The notes under the pieces were generated by a model that was not told where the DNA came from, did not search any database, and saw nothing but the letters and a program-made list of their open reading frames with translations. The position numbers were made by a program, and so were the translations under genes. From a virus: DNA of 26,532 bases. Every line of letters begins with the position of its first letter. Within the stretch, counting starts at the first letter, position 1. The stretch spans positions 1 through 26,532 of the IMG/VR virus record IMGVR_UViG_3300042306_000815. The stretch is one strand, 5' to 3'. This document shows, in pieces, positions 8,419-17,754 of the stretch.

Positions 8419-10538
8419 TGGGAGTAACATCAACGCAAGGATATAATTTTAGATTAATAGCAAATGGTGAACAATTAGACCTTTTTAAAGATGAAGCGAT
8501 TACAATATCTAACAACGTAACAGGTTTATTTGATGTTGATATTTTACCTTCTGATTTTAGTAGGACTATTACTTTACCAGGTACAAAAATAAATAATGCT
8601 TTCTTTGAGCACGTTTATGATATATCAGTAAACGAACCTTATTTATTTGAAACAAATATAAAGGTGCCTGCTTACTTTGATTTTGGTGGTATCTATTTGA
8701 TTAATGGATACTTACAACTTATAAAAGTAAACTTATATGAAAATAAATTTATTGATTCATATGAGATTTCTATATTCGGTTCTCTATCTTCATTTAGTAG
8801 AGATTTAAATCGTACATTTTTAACTGATTTAACTGGCTCATTAGCAAAGTATAATCACGTATCCAATGTTACAAATATAAAAGAAAGTTGGGTAGGTAAT
8901 CTATTCAGCGGCTCAGTAGTTTATCCATTGGCTGAATATGGTCAAAAAATAAACTATTCAGCAGAAGCATTCTTCGGCGCAGATGATATAGAGGGTTCTT
9001 TAAACGTTCAAAACTTTAAACCTGCAATCAGAGTTAAAGCTGTATGGGATGCAATATTCGAAACATTCGGATATACATATACAGGCTCATTTTGGCAGAA
9101 TGAATGGTTGGATGATGTTTATATGATTGCTAATTATGGATTAAAATACCCAGAATACTCCGATGTTGATTTGGAATCATATGGACAGATAAGAATATCA
9201 GCAATTAGTGGAAGTGGTTTAAACAACGTAACAATGTCAGTTAATACTGATAGGAATGTAACGTGGTTTAATATTGAAAAAGATTCATCAGGTTTTGTTG
9301 GAGGAGCAGTATCATATAAAGTAGAAAAGTTAACAAAGTTAAGAGGTACTATAAATTTAAACTATAAAGTATCTTCAACTTCAGCTGGAAATGGTGCACC
9401 ACAATTCTTTTTAGATATTATCCCAACAGGTTCTGCATTACCGGCATCAACGACTAACTTAGTTGAAATTAACAATTATATGCAATCAGTTGTATTAGCA
9501 AATACTTCAACTGTAAATACAACATATAATATACCAACGAGATTTAATACAGTTGCTTTGCCAGCAGGTACATATAATTTTGCTTTAAGATATACAGCAT
9601 ATAACTCACCTTTTATTCAGGTTGTTTTAGACCCAGGTGATGCACCTAAATCTTTTTTGACTGTAGATGAGGTATGCCAAGCGGCTGATTTTAAAACATT
9701 AGTTATGGCTGATAATATGCCATATGGAACTAATGGAATTAAATGTGTTGATTTTATTAAAGGAATTCAACGTAAGTTTAATTTAATGATATATCCATCT
9801 AAGACTGTACCAAATCAATTTATTGTTGAAACATTTAATAATTGGTATAGAAGTGGTCAGATTAAAAACTTTGATAATTACATTAACTTAAATGATAAGA
9901 TAGAAGTAATGCCTGCTAATAACTTAGCAGTTAATAAATTAGAATTTGGTGATACATTAGACCAAGATTATGTTTCACAACAATTTAGTAAAGCTGCTAA
10001 TAGAGAATATGGTAAAACATATTATGTAGATACTCAAAACTTTTTTTCACAAGGTGAATTTAAAGTACAATCTGCATTTGCTTCATCTCCATTACTATTG
10101 GTTGCAGGTAGTGGTATATCAGGCTCAAATGGTTCATCAGATATTGTGACCGGAACTAATAGTATTTATATTGAGGATTCGTTTTATTCATCTGAACCTA
10201 TAACCTGTTTGTTTACATCATATGTTAATAGAACAAATAGAACTGAAGTATCTTTATTAGATTCTAATGGTAACACAATTGTAAATACAGGCTTTCCAAT
10301 AAGTATAAATCTATCATACACATATAGAGGATGTAATGGATTTGGAAACATTTATAGAGAAACTATTACAATTGCAAATGGACAATCATCAGCATACTAT
10401 GAGTATCAAAATCTTAACTATGTAGATTGTGGACAAGGTAGTTGTGATGCCGAAACAATTGAACTTCAATGTGTAAATTCTATAACAGGTCAATCACTAC
10501 CAATAAATAGTCTTTCACCTTTTAATACTATATGCTAA
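8418..10538 (+). CDS. Baseplate hub-like tail protein with Cys-rich C-terminus
   Basis: A 706-residue protein. It starts with YNFRLIANGEQLDLFKDEAI, then SNNVTGLFDVDILPSDFSRT, phrases I associate with the large tail protein of Bacteroidota siphophages. The middle (IKCVDFIKGIQRKFNLMIYP, NQFIVETFNNWYRSG, FGDTLDQDYVSQQFSKAANR) resembles tail hub domains. The last ~150 residues differ: a Gly/Ser stretch near residue 570, then a beta domain with several Cys (RGCNGFGN, DCGQGSCDAE, LQCVN, final IC). That Cys-rich tail is reminiscent of the repeats in the adhesin encoded 3 kb downstream. The next gene carries what normally looks like the end of this protein, so the ancestral gene may have been split. 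Confidence 0.6.
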   Translation: MGVTSTQGYNFRLIANGEQLDLFKDEAITISNNVTGLFDVDILPSDFSRTITLPGTKINNAFFEHVYDISVNEPYLFETNIKVPAYFDFGGIYLINGYLQLIKVNLYENKFIDSYEISIFGSLSSFSRDLNRTFLTDLTGSLAKYNHVSNVTNIKESWVGNLFSGSVVYPLAEYGQKINYSAEAFFGADDIEGSLNVQNFKPAIRVKAVWDAIFETFGYTYTGSFWQNEWLDDVYMIANYGLKYPEYSDVDLESYGQIRISAISGSGLNNVTMSVNTDRNVTWFNIEKDSSGFVGGAVSYKVEKLTKLRGTINLNYKVSSTSAGNGAPQFFLDIIPTGSALPASTTNLVEINNYMQSVVLANTSTVNTTYNIPTRFNTVALPAGTYNFALRYTAYNSPFIQVVLDPGDAPKSFLTVDEVCQAADFKTLVMADNMPYGTNGIKCVDFIKGIQRKFNLMIYPSKTVPNQFIVETFNNWYRSGQIKNFDNYINLNDKIEVMPANNLAVNKLEFGDTLDQDYVSQQFSKAANREYGKTYYVDTQNFFSQGEFKVQSAFASSPLLLVAGSGISGSNGSSDIVTGTNSIYIEDSFYSSEPITCLFTSYVNRTNRTEVSLLDSNGNTIVNTGFPISINLSYTYRGCNGFGNIYRETITIANGQSSAYYEYQNLNYVDCGQGSCDAETIELQCVNSITGQSLPINSLSPFNTIC

Positions 10539-10539
10539 T

Positions 10540-11100
10540 ATGGGACAAACTAATCCAATATACATTCCAACGTTTATAAACAGTGAAGCGTATGCGCCGG
10601 CTAGAGTATTACCTCATATATACTTTTTTAATGGAAACAAACCTTGTAGACCTTTTTGGTTTCAAGGATATAATGATGCAGCTAACACTGTAGTAGCACA
10701 ACAATATAGTTCATTTCCTTATTTTGGAAATTATAGTGGCATCGTTTCAACATCAAATTCAATTTCATTGTTATTCAATAACGAAGAAAGTCCGTATGGT
10801 GATATACCAACTGAATCTCTTTATACAACGTATTGGGAAACCTATATGACTTTATTATATAATCCAAAGACAAGAGTGATAAGTTGTTCAGCTATTATTC
10901 CTTTGGCTAATTATTTTGATATGGAATTAAATGATGTTGTATTTTGGAGAGGGAACTATTATCATTTAAGAGCAATAAATGATTATAATATATCAACAGG
11001 CGAATGTGGTTTACAATTATTAGGTCCAATTATACCTGATACATTACAGGCTTTATTAGGATTAGATTGTAACTTTGATTTTACGGAAAGAACTGCATAA
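10540..11100 (+). CDS. Baseplate protein, probable detached C-terminal part of the hub
   Basis: A 186-residue protein starting one base after the stop of the previous gene, in a different frame. Its C-terminal half, SAIIPLANYFDMELNDVVFW then RGNYYHLRAINDYNISTGEC and LQLLGPI, is the phrase I know as the C-terminal end of large tail proteins in Bacteroidota phages. The arrangement suggests that one ancestral protein is here made as two chains that assemble together. The upstream reading frame is closed by a stop at about 10504, so it cannot be joined by a simple long overlap; a sequencing error is possible but less likely because both ends are clean. Confidence 0.55.
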   Translation: MGQTNPIYIPTFINSEAYAPARVLPHIYFFNGNKPCRPFWFQGYNDAANTVVAQQYSSFPYFGNYSGIVSTSNSISLLFNNEESPYGDIPTESLYTTYWETYMTLLYNPKTRVISCSAIIPLANYFDMELNDVVFWRGNYYHLRAINDYNISTGECGLQLLGPIIPDTLQALLGLDCNFDFTERTA

Positions 11101-11109
11101 AATAAAAAT

Positions 11110-14100
11110 ATGGCAATAAATAAAATAATAACTCTGACAGAAGAAGGACTTAACGCAGGTCCTTACTATGAAGCGTATTACTCAACTGATTGTAGTAATT
11201 ATACATTAGCTACATCATCTTTATATTTGCCTGAAGTTGGTTCAACTGGCAGTATCGTAGTTGCTGACAATACAATTTGTATAAAGTTAGTTAACTTATC
11301 TCCTAATTGTGGATTGAATGATATCGTTTATGATTTCAGAGCAACAACTACTACGACTGTACCCGTTCCGCCTCCGTTTACAACTACTACAACCCAAGGA
11401 CCTACTACTACAACGACTCAAGGACCAACAACAACAACTACTCAAGGACCTTTACCAACAACAACAACGTATGGTCCATCTGCTAGAGTTGTAGCACATA
11501 GTTGTCAAAACTTTTATGATTTTAACACTTATAGAGTTCCAGGTTCACCAACTCCAGAAATTGGAGGAGTTTATATTGATGCATATGGTACTTGCTATTA
11601 TGTAACATCTATACCATCAGACCAAACCCTACCAGGTGTTGGTGATTTAACTTATGTTGGCGCTGAAGGAGCTTGTAGTTCATCTTCGTGTGTTACTACA
11701 ACTACAACAGCTGCACCATATTGTAATCAATGGCAAGTATTCAATAATACAGGCGCTGGATATTCATTCAAATACTATTATTGTGGACAAAATGAAGCCA
11801 CTTATTTAGAAGTTCCTGCTAATACTTCAGTTGTTGTGTGTACACAAAATGATAAAATATATAATTCATTTAATGCACCTTTAACATTTACAAATTTAAA
11901 TACATCGTGTATTGGTACAACTACCACTACAACTATGGCTCCTAATTTGTGGAGAGTTGTTGCGCATGCTTGCCAGGACTTTTACGATTTCAACACTTAT
12001 GGTGTTAATAAAAATATTACAACAACTGTAAACATTGGTGATGTATTTAAAGATTCAACAGGTACTTGTTACTATGTAACTTCAATACCATCTGACCAAA
12101 CGCTTCCTGTTGTCGGGGTTCTATCATATGTTGGTGGCAGTGGTGCTTGTTCATCTTCTGCTTGTGTTACAACTACGACTACGCAATCACCCTTCTGTAA
12201 CACGTGGAAAGTTGAGAACTTAAATGGGTTTGGACAATATTTCAAATATCAATATTGCGGACAGACTGGATACATATATCCTGAAGTAGCTGCTAATAGT
12301 TCGGTAACTGTTTGTGTACAAAACAACAACATATTTAATGCATTCAGTTCATCTTTAGTGTTTACTAATTTATCAACTGTTTGTAATGCAACTACTACAA
12401 CTACTACAACACAAGCGCCTCAAACAATATTTAGAGCAGCACCTTGTGAGAATATATTTAATTTCAACACATATACAGCAGATACATCGCCTTTATTAGT
12501 ATTAGGAGCAATACTGAAAGATAGTTTTGGTACGTGTTATCAAATACTTTCATTCAATGGAACAACTCCCGTTGGTAGTTTAACATATTTAGCTCCTCCA
12601 GGCAATTGTAGTTCTGCACAATGTGTAACTACAACAACTACAATATCTCCGTTTTGTAATACGTGGCAAGTAGAAAATTCATTTGGAGCTGCATATTCAT
12701 TTAAGTACAAATATTGTGGACAGACTGATTTTATATATCCATCAGTTCCTGCATTCACTACTGCAACTTTTTGTGTACAAAACAATGAGATATATAACGC
12801 ATTTGGCGCACCATTAGTATTTACCGATTTATCAGGTTCGTGTCAAGCAACTACGACTACTACTACAACTACATTAGCACCAACTACTACAACTACTACG
12901 ACTAGAGCACCATATTGTGCTATATTTAACGTTGTAAATCAATTTGGCGCAGGATATAATATATCTTATGTGTATTGTGGACAAACTTCAGCACAATTTG
13001 TTGAAGTACCACCATATACTACATCATCATTTTGTGTTCAGAATGCACAAATATCAACATTAGGTAATCCGTTAGTTATTACTGAAACAACATCAAGTTG
13101 CGTTTCAACTACTACGACTACTACAACAACGGCTGCACCTACTACGACTACAACTACGACTAGAGCACCTTATTGTTCAATTTGGAACGCTGAAAATGCA
13201 TTTGGTGCAGGATATACTATTCAGTACACTTATTGTGGAATAACAGGTTCTACATTTGTTGAAGTTCCACCAAATAGTACTATTCAATTATGTGTACAAA
13301 CTGCACAAATTAATACATTAGGCGCACCTATCTTATTAACTGAAACAACATCAAGTTGTGTTCAAACTACAACTACTACGACTACTATTGGTCCAACTAC
13401 TACGACTACATTAGCACCGGGTTGTTGGATATATTTAGCTCAGAATACAGGACTTGGTTCTGCAAATGTTAATTACATAAATTGTGAAGGAACAGGTAGT
13501 GTTTATTCAGTTCCAGCTAGTGGTTCAGTTGAATTATGTGTATTAAACGCACAAATTAGTTCTTCATATTTTCCAATGGTAATTACGAGAACTTCAATTA
13601 GTTGCGCAGGTGGAACTACTACTACAACAACTGCAGCTCCTACTACAACTACTACAACTACAACTGCAGCACCAACAACTACAACTACAACATTACCATT
13701 TGTTGCAAATCAAAAAGTAGTTATTGAAAGTTGTGAAGGACCTGGTGATATTACAACTCCAATTCAATTGGCTGTAAATGGTAATCAATTACAAAATGGT
13801 CAAGTTGTTAAGATATTAGGTGGATTCGCTGGATTAGATTGTTATACAATTACTAATAATAATTGGACAGCAAGTGTAGTTTATAATGCAACAGTAGAAT
13901 ATGTATTTAATGATTGTGAAAGTTGTGCAGTAGGTACAACTACTACAACTCAACCACCAACAACTACAACTGCCGCACCCGCTTCCACATATTGGAGAGC
14001 AGAGTGGTGTTGTGAACCATTCTCATCTTCTATCATAAAAAATGATACAGGTTTGAGTTTTCAAAATTTGGTTGTATGGAATCCTCAAATTAATCAATGT

Positions 14101-16758
14101 ATGAAAGCAGTAGCAACTGTTGCTACTCAATCAGTTTCTTATACTTATAATAGTTCAAACTATTCAACATACGCATTTGGATATGGTGAAGGTGAATGTG
14201 CAAATTGTATTTCATCATCTTTATCAGATGGATGTCCTGAATATGGTATATTTGCTGAATGTTGTAATACTGCATCTACATATGTAGTATATTCAGTATT
14301 TCCTGAAATATTTACAGCAAGTTATGTATTATCTCCAATGAATACATTACAAAATAGTGGAAGTGGTTATCCGATAAATACGTGTTTACAATTCGTATCA
14401 TCAACAACTGCATCTGCTGCTGATATATCAATACTATCAGCTAATGATTTTAGTGGATATAATTTATATGGTAATTATGCTTGGTCAAAAACCAATTGTT
14501 TAGCATCTTATCCGTGTCCAGGTGTAACATACGGATGTTGGAGTACTGCCTCTGTATATTGGACTATATCTACCCCTGAAAAAACTGCCGATATTCGTTG
14601 GTCAAATTGCGAAGGAACAGGATATCAAATTGGTGTAGCCGGCGATGGAGTTTATACAATATCAGATTGTGTTAAATCAGGAAGCATAGATTTTACTACT
14701 GCATTAGGTCCGTATGTTACCGATTTTTCAATATCATATAGTACACAAAGTTGTAATCCAACAACTACAACTACATCGGCGCCACCTACAACAACTACGA
14801 CTACTATTCCACCTGAAACGTTTATAGTAGCAACTGGTGGTATAACTGGCTCATTTACATCCGGAAGTATTACTTACAAATATCATAAGTTTACTTCAGT
14901 TGGAAGTACTTCATTCAATGTATTATCGGGCTACTCATCTCAATCAATAGCATTATTAGTTGGTGGTGGTGGAGCAGGTGGTACAGGTTTATATGATGGA
15001 GATAATTCATTTGCAGGCGGCGGTGGAGCAGGTGGTACTAAATGGTTTACAAATATACAATTATATTCAGGAAGTTATAATGTTGATGTTGGAGCAGGTG
15101 GATATTGGAATTTAGGAATTCAACTCAATGGGGTTGGTTCATATTTGTCTAATGCAGGCTCTACTCCATTTCCATTAAGTTTATCTGTAACAGCCGGTGG
15201 AAAAGGTGGAAATAAAAATTTAGCTGGAGGTTCAGGAGGTTCAGGCGGTGGAGGTGGAAAAAACTCTGCCGGTGGTGCCGGTATTATAAATGAAGGATTC
15301 GCTGGAGCAAATGGTACAGGTCTATTTGCAGGCGGTGGTGGAGGTGCAACTGAAGTGGGTGGACACAATGGTGTTTTATTAGATGGTGGATATGGATTAC
15401 AAACTAATATTGAAGGAACTACTAAATATTTTGGTGGTGGAGGTGGTGGAGCTGCTGGAAGTTCAACAGGCGTTGGTGGACTTGGTGGTGGTGGAAATGG
15501 TCAGTATACTGTAGGTACAAATGGAACTGCGGGTACAGCAAACACCGGAGGTGGTGGAGGTGGAACATCTCGTGCATTTGGAGGTCAAGCTGTTGGTGGT
15601 GCCGGTGGTAGTGGTATTGTTTATATAATATATCCAACAGAAGCTGGACCTACTACAACTACAACAAGTACTACGAGTACGACTACAACTACAACTCAAG
15701 CTCCAACAAAATATTGGAATTTGGTTGGATGTTGTACAAGTGGTTCATACGTTATAGCTGATAATACTACTGGTAATGTATTTGGAGTAAATTATACGTT
15801 ATATAACCCATCGGAGGACCAATGTATGACAGCTGTTTCTTCCGCTACTTCGCAATCTGTAACATTTACACTTACTGATGCAAATATTCAAACTTATGTA
15901 TATGGTGTAAATGGTGTTTATAATCAATGTGATAGATGTATTACATTAGGAAATCACCCTTGCGCTTCTACAACTACAACAACTGCAGGTCCTACAACGA
16001 CTACAACAAGTACTACGAGTACTACGAGTACAACTACAACTGTTGCTCCTACAACGACTACTACAACTGCAGCAATTTCGTTAGTTAGTGGATATAAAGT
16101 TTATTTTGACTTTGGTAATAGTTCATCTTATCCAGGTAGTGGTTCAATTGTAACTAACTTAGGTTCAGCAGGTTCTACTATGAGTGGAAGTTTAGTAAAC
16201 TCTCCAACATATAGTTCATCTAATGGTGGTGTAATGCAATTATCAAAAGCATCAGCTCAATATATTCAGTTTAACACCGCAGTAAGTGCTTCATTTACTA
16301 CTATGTGTATCGTTAAATACAATGGGTCATCTACATCGTGGGGTACAAGCACTACTGATTACAATGGTTTCCCTAACATTAGAGGAACTAATGGTATCAT
16401 TGTTACACCAAATATAGATGGAAATACGCAAGTATTGGCAATTATTTGGAATGGTGCATCTGCGCAAGTTCCATCTGGTAACTTTATTTTCCCATCTGAT
16501 ATTGCAGTATTTAACTCATACGCATATACATCAAATGGAACAAATGAACATAAGATGTATCTAAATACAGGCTCAGCAGCAACTGCGACTAACTCATACA
16601 CAAGAGGTAATTCATCAACTATTACATCTTACATTGGTAGAGATGTTGATAATAACGGATACTTAAATGGATATGTTATGGCATACCTACAATATGATAG
16701 AGTTTTAACTTCAGCTGAAATTGCACAAAACTATTCAGTATTTAGTAGCAGATTTTAA
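11110..16758 (+). CDS. Giant modular tail adhesin: Cys-rich repeats, poly-Thr linkers, polyglycine and lectin-like domains
   Basis: An 1882-residue protein, the largest in the window. Residues 1-77 form an N-terminal beta domain (LTEEGLNAGPYYEAYYSTDC), probably the tail anchor. A Thr/Pro linker (78-124) holds three TTTTTQGP repeats. Three type-A modules (about 126-195, 281-352, 441-507) share CQ-FYDFNTY...GTCYYVTSIPS. Six type-B modules (about 203-269, 361-426, 514-579, 601-666, 687-752, 771-833) share four Cys, including YCGQ and CVQN; a divergent seventh is near 1141-1216. Other Cys-rich modules lie at 862-941, 961-1138 and 1534-1619. Poly-Thr linkers (T5-T8 with AP, RAP or LAP) separate most modules. 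Residues ~1237-1511 are a Gly-rich domain with runs of GGGG, likely a polyglycine-II bundle. Residues 1657-1882 resemble a LamG/concanavalin-like lectin (FDFGN-S, KMYLNTG, IGRDVDNNGYLNG). Role inferred: host-surface adhesin. Confidence 0.75.
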   Translation: MAINKIITLTEEGLNAGPYYEAYYSTDCSNYTLATSSLYLPEVGSTGSIVVADNTICIKLVNLSPNCGLNDIVYDFRATTTTTVPVPPPFTTTTTQGPTTTTTQGPTTTTTQGPLPTTTTYGPSARVVAHSCQNFYDFNTYRVPGSPTPEIGGVYIDAYGTCYYVTSIPSDQTLPGVGDLTYVGAEGACSSSSCVTTTTTAAPYCNQWQVFNNTGAGYSFKYYYCGQNEATYLEVPANTSVVVCTQNDKIYNSFNAPLTFTNLNTSCIGTTTTTTMAPNLWRVVAHACQDFYDFNTYGVNKNITTTVNIGDVFKDSTGTCYYVTSIPSDQTLPVVGVLSYVGGSGACSSSACVTTTTTQSPFCNTWKVENLNGFGQYFKYQYCGQTGYIYPEVAANSSVTVCVQNNNIFNAFSSSLVFTNLSTVCNATTTTTTTQAPQTIFRAAPCENIFNFNTYTADTSPLLVLGAILKDSFGTCYQILSFNGTTPVGSLTYLAPPGNCSSAQCVTTTTTISPFCNTWQVENSFGAAYSFKYKYCGQTDFIYPSVPAFTTATFCVQNNEIYNAFGAPLVFTDLSGSCQATTTTTTTTLAPTTTTTTTRAPYCAIFNVVNQFGAGYNISYVYCGQTSAQFVEVPPYTTSSFCVQNAQISTLGNPLVITETTSSCVSTTTTTTTTAAPTTTTTTTRAPYCSIWNAENAFGAGYTIQYTYCGITGSTFVEVPPNSTIQLCVQTAQINTLGAPILLTETTSSCVQTTTTTTTIGPTTTTTLAPGCWIYLAQNTGLGSANVNYINCEGTGSVYSVPASGSVELCVLNAQISSSYFPMVITRTSISCAGGTTTTTTAAPTTTTTTTTAAPTTTTTTLPFVANQKVVIESCEGPGDITTPIQLAVNGNQLQNGQVVKILGGFAGLDCYTITNNNWTASVVYNATVEYVFNDCESCAVGTTTTTQPPTTTTAAPASTYWRAEWCCEPFSSSIIKNDTGLSFQNLVVWNPQINQCMKAVATVATQSVSYTYNSSNYSTYAFGYGEGECANCISSSLSDGCPEYGIFAECCNTASTYVVYSVFPEIFTASYVLSPMNTLQNSGSGYPINTCLQFVSSTTASAADISILSANDFSGYNLYGNYAWSKTNCLASYPCPGVTYGCWSTASVYWTISTPEKTADIRWSNCEGTGYQIGVAGDGVYTISDCVKSGSIDFTTALGPYVTDFSISYSTQSCNPTTTTTSAPPTTTTTTIPPETFIVATGGITGSFTSGSITYKYHKFTSVGSTSFNVLSGYSSQSIALLVGGGGAGGTGLYDGDNSFAGGGGAGGTKWFTNIQLYSGSYNVDVGAGGYWNLGIQLNGVGSYLSNAGSTPFPLSLSVTAGGKGGNKNLAGGSGGSGGGGGKNSAGGAGIINEGFAGANGTGLFAGGGGGATEVGGHNGVLLDGGYGLQTNIEGTTKYFGGGGGGAAGSSTGVGGLGGGGNGQYTVGTNGTAGTANTGGGGGGTSRAFGGQAVGGAGGSGIVYIIYPTEAGPTTTTTSTTSTTTTTTQAPTKYWNLVGCCTSGSYVIADNTTGNVFGVNYTLYNPSEDQCMTAVSSATSQSVTFTLTDANIQTYVYGVNGVYNQCDRCITLGNHPCASTTTTTAGPTTTTTSTTSTTSTTTTVAPTTTTTTAAISLVSGYKVYFDFGNSSSYPGSGSIVTNLGSAGSTMSGSLVNSPTYSSSNGGVMQLSKASAQYIQFNTAVSASFTTMCIVKYNGSSTSWGTSTTDYNGFPNIRGTNGIIVTPNIDGNTQVLAIIWNGASAQVPSGNFIFPSDIAVFNSYAYTSNGTNEHKMYLNTGSAATATNSYTRGNSSTITSYIGRDVDNNGYLNGYVMAYLQYDRVLTSAEIAQNYSVFSSRF
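11380..11451 (+). repeat. Three tandem TTTTTQGP codon repeats
   Basis: Three perfect copies of an 8-residue unit, 24 bp each, in the first linker of the adhesin. At DNA level the Thr codons vary (ACA, ACT, ACG, ACC), so the repeats are exact in protein but not in DNA. Confidence 0.85.
11713..13608 (+). repeat. Six homologous four-Cys (type-B) modules within the adhesin
   Basis: Modules begin near 11716, 12190, 12650, 12910, 13170 and 13420, each about 65 residues. The pattern is C, about 19 residues, C-G, about 18 residues, C-V-Q-N or similar, about 22 residues, SC. The first three are each preceded by a type-A module, so an A-B pair appears to have been triplicated before the B module expanded alone. 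Module 6 is the most divergent. Confidence 0.8.
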
Positions 16759-16767
16759 TACAAAATA

Positions 16768-16826
16768 AACCTAAGTTGTTATAATAGTATAAATTGGTAT
16801 TTTATGTTATTAAGACAACTTAGGTT
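16768..16826 (+). repeat. Perfect 12-bp inverted repeat around a start codon
   Basis: AACCTAAGTTGT (16768-16779) and ACAACTTAGGTT (16815-16826) are exact reverse complements, 35 nt apart. The left arm overlaps the GTTGTTAT promoter core; the loop holds the ATG at 16804; the right arm is inside codons 4-8 of the glycosyltransferase gene. Confidence 0.85.
16775..16790 (+). promoter_or_regulatory. Candidate late promoter 3 (GTTGTTATAATAGTAT)
   Basis: The exact core GTTGTTAT lies at 16775-16782 with the extended ATAATAGTAT, 21 nt from the core to the ATG at 16804. It is the best representative of the six-site family. Sites 4 and 5 match it at 15 and 13 of 16 positions. Confidence 0.6.
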
Positions 16827-17754
16827 CGTTAGCGCACAGCCCGCAACGAAGTATTACGCATGGCAAGTTGAGGTAATGCTCAACAATTTTATTGAAATGG
16901 GTGTAAACCCAAACTTCATTGATATAGTTTGTTGGAAGCAAGATGGTATAGTCCCAGAAGAATGGGATAAACTTCGTAACCACTACAACTATGTACGTTT
17001 CTTTTTCTATGATGATATGAGAGAAACTAAACATTACATTTCATCAATCAGACCTAATATTTTAAAGCAACATTGGAAAGCACATCCTTACTTAGAGGAT
17101 GAGGTAATCTTTTATCACGATTGCGATATTATTTTTAGTAAGCACATTTCTGAATGGATTACTGAAGATATGATAGCAGATGATTATTGGTATGGTTCAG
17201 ATACTCGTTGGTATATTGCAAACTCATACATCAAAGGAAAAGGTGAAGATGTTTTAAATGCAATGTGTGATGTATTTCAGATTGACCCTAAAGTGGTTGA
17301 AGATAATGAAATGAACGCAATCGGTGCTCAATATATGATGAAAGGTGCTACATACGATTATTGGGATTTAGTTGAAAAAAGATGTGAAGTTCTTTTTAAA
17401 GATATTACAGCTTTAAATGCAAAAAAGAAAACAGAAGACCCATCTTATCACGAATTACAAATATGGTGCGCAGATATGTGGGCAGTATTATGGTTATCTT
17501 GGCAAATGGGTGCTGAAACTCGTTGTCATCCTAACTTAGAGTTCAGTTGGGGTACTTCTACTGAAGATGATTTCTATAAATTAAATATAATGCATAATGC
17601 AGGAGTAGTAACTTCAGCTGATGGATTGTTTTATAAAGCTGGATATATGAATGATTACCCTTACTTTAAAGATTTAAAAATAGCTGATAATACGGCATCT
17701 AAAAAATATTACGAATGGATTCAAAAGATAGAAAAGATAACATGCTTAAAATAA
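16804..17754 (+). CDS. Glycosyltransferase-like protein (GT-A type, DCD motif)
   Basis: A 316-residue protein, probably a sugar-nucleotide-dependent glycosyltransferase. FYHDCDIIFS near residues 103-112 gives a D106-C-D108 motif at the end of a hydrophobic strand, the usual metal/nucleotide-sugar site of GT-A enzymes. Further on, LQIWCADMWAVLW and a late MHNAGV (263-268) fit the acceptor-side acid residues and the C-terminal His seen in several GT-A families. The N-terminal ~100 residues (FVSAQPATKYYAWQVEVMLNN, then a strand/helix pattern) fit a Rossmann-like half. The gene lies behind the Thr-rich adhesin, has its own candidate promoter, and overlaps the next glycosyltransferase-like gene. 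No signal peptide, so it acts in the cytoplasm. Substrate unknown; the adhesin or the host surface are possibilities. Confidence 0.6.
   Translation: MLLRQLRFVSAQPATKYYAWQVEVMLNNFIEMGVNPNFIDIVCWKQDGIVPEEWDKLRNHYNYVRFFFYDDMRETKHYISSIRPNILKQHWKAHPYLEDEVIFYHDCDIIFSKHISEWITEDMIADDYWYGSDTRWYIANSYIKGKGEDVLNAMCDVFQIDPKVVEDNEMNAIGAQYMMKGATYDYWDLVEKRCEVLFKDITALNAKKKTEDPSYHELQIWCADMWAVLWLSWQMGAETRCHPNLEFSWGTSTEDDFYKLNIMHNAGVVTSADGLFYKAGYMNDYPYFKDLKIADNTASKKYYEWIQKIEKITCLK

Noticed and set aside
15120-15699. Minus-strand ORFs across the adhesin (Pro-rich or Cys/Ser-rich products)
   Set aside because: They are mirror images of the Gly- and Thr-rich coding sequence, with biased composition and no start context.
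11380-16075. Repeated ACN tracts as a CRISPR array or DNA microsatellite
   Set aside because: They stay in frame in one long ORF, encode Thr with mixed codons, and lack spacers of uniform length.
11110-16758. Target of a diversity-generating retroelement
   Set aside because: No reverse transcriptase gene and no template repeat in the window. Module differences look like ordinary divergence.
17715-17741. ATG at 17715 as the start of the second glycosyltransferase
   Set aside because: It adds nine charged residues, enlarges the overlap, and lies before the conserved MLKINKATYGG start.
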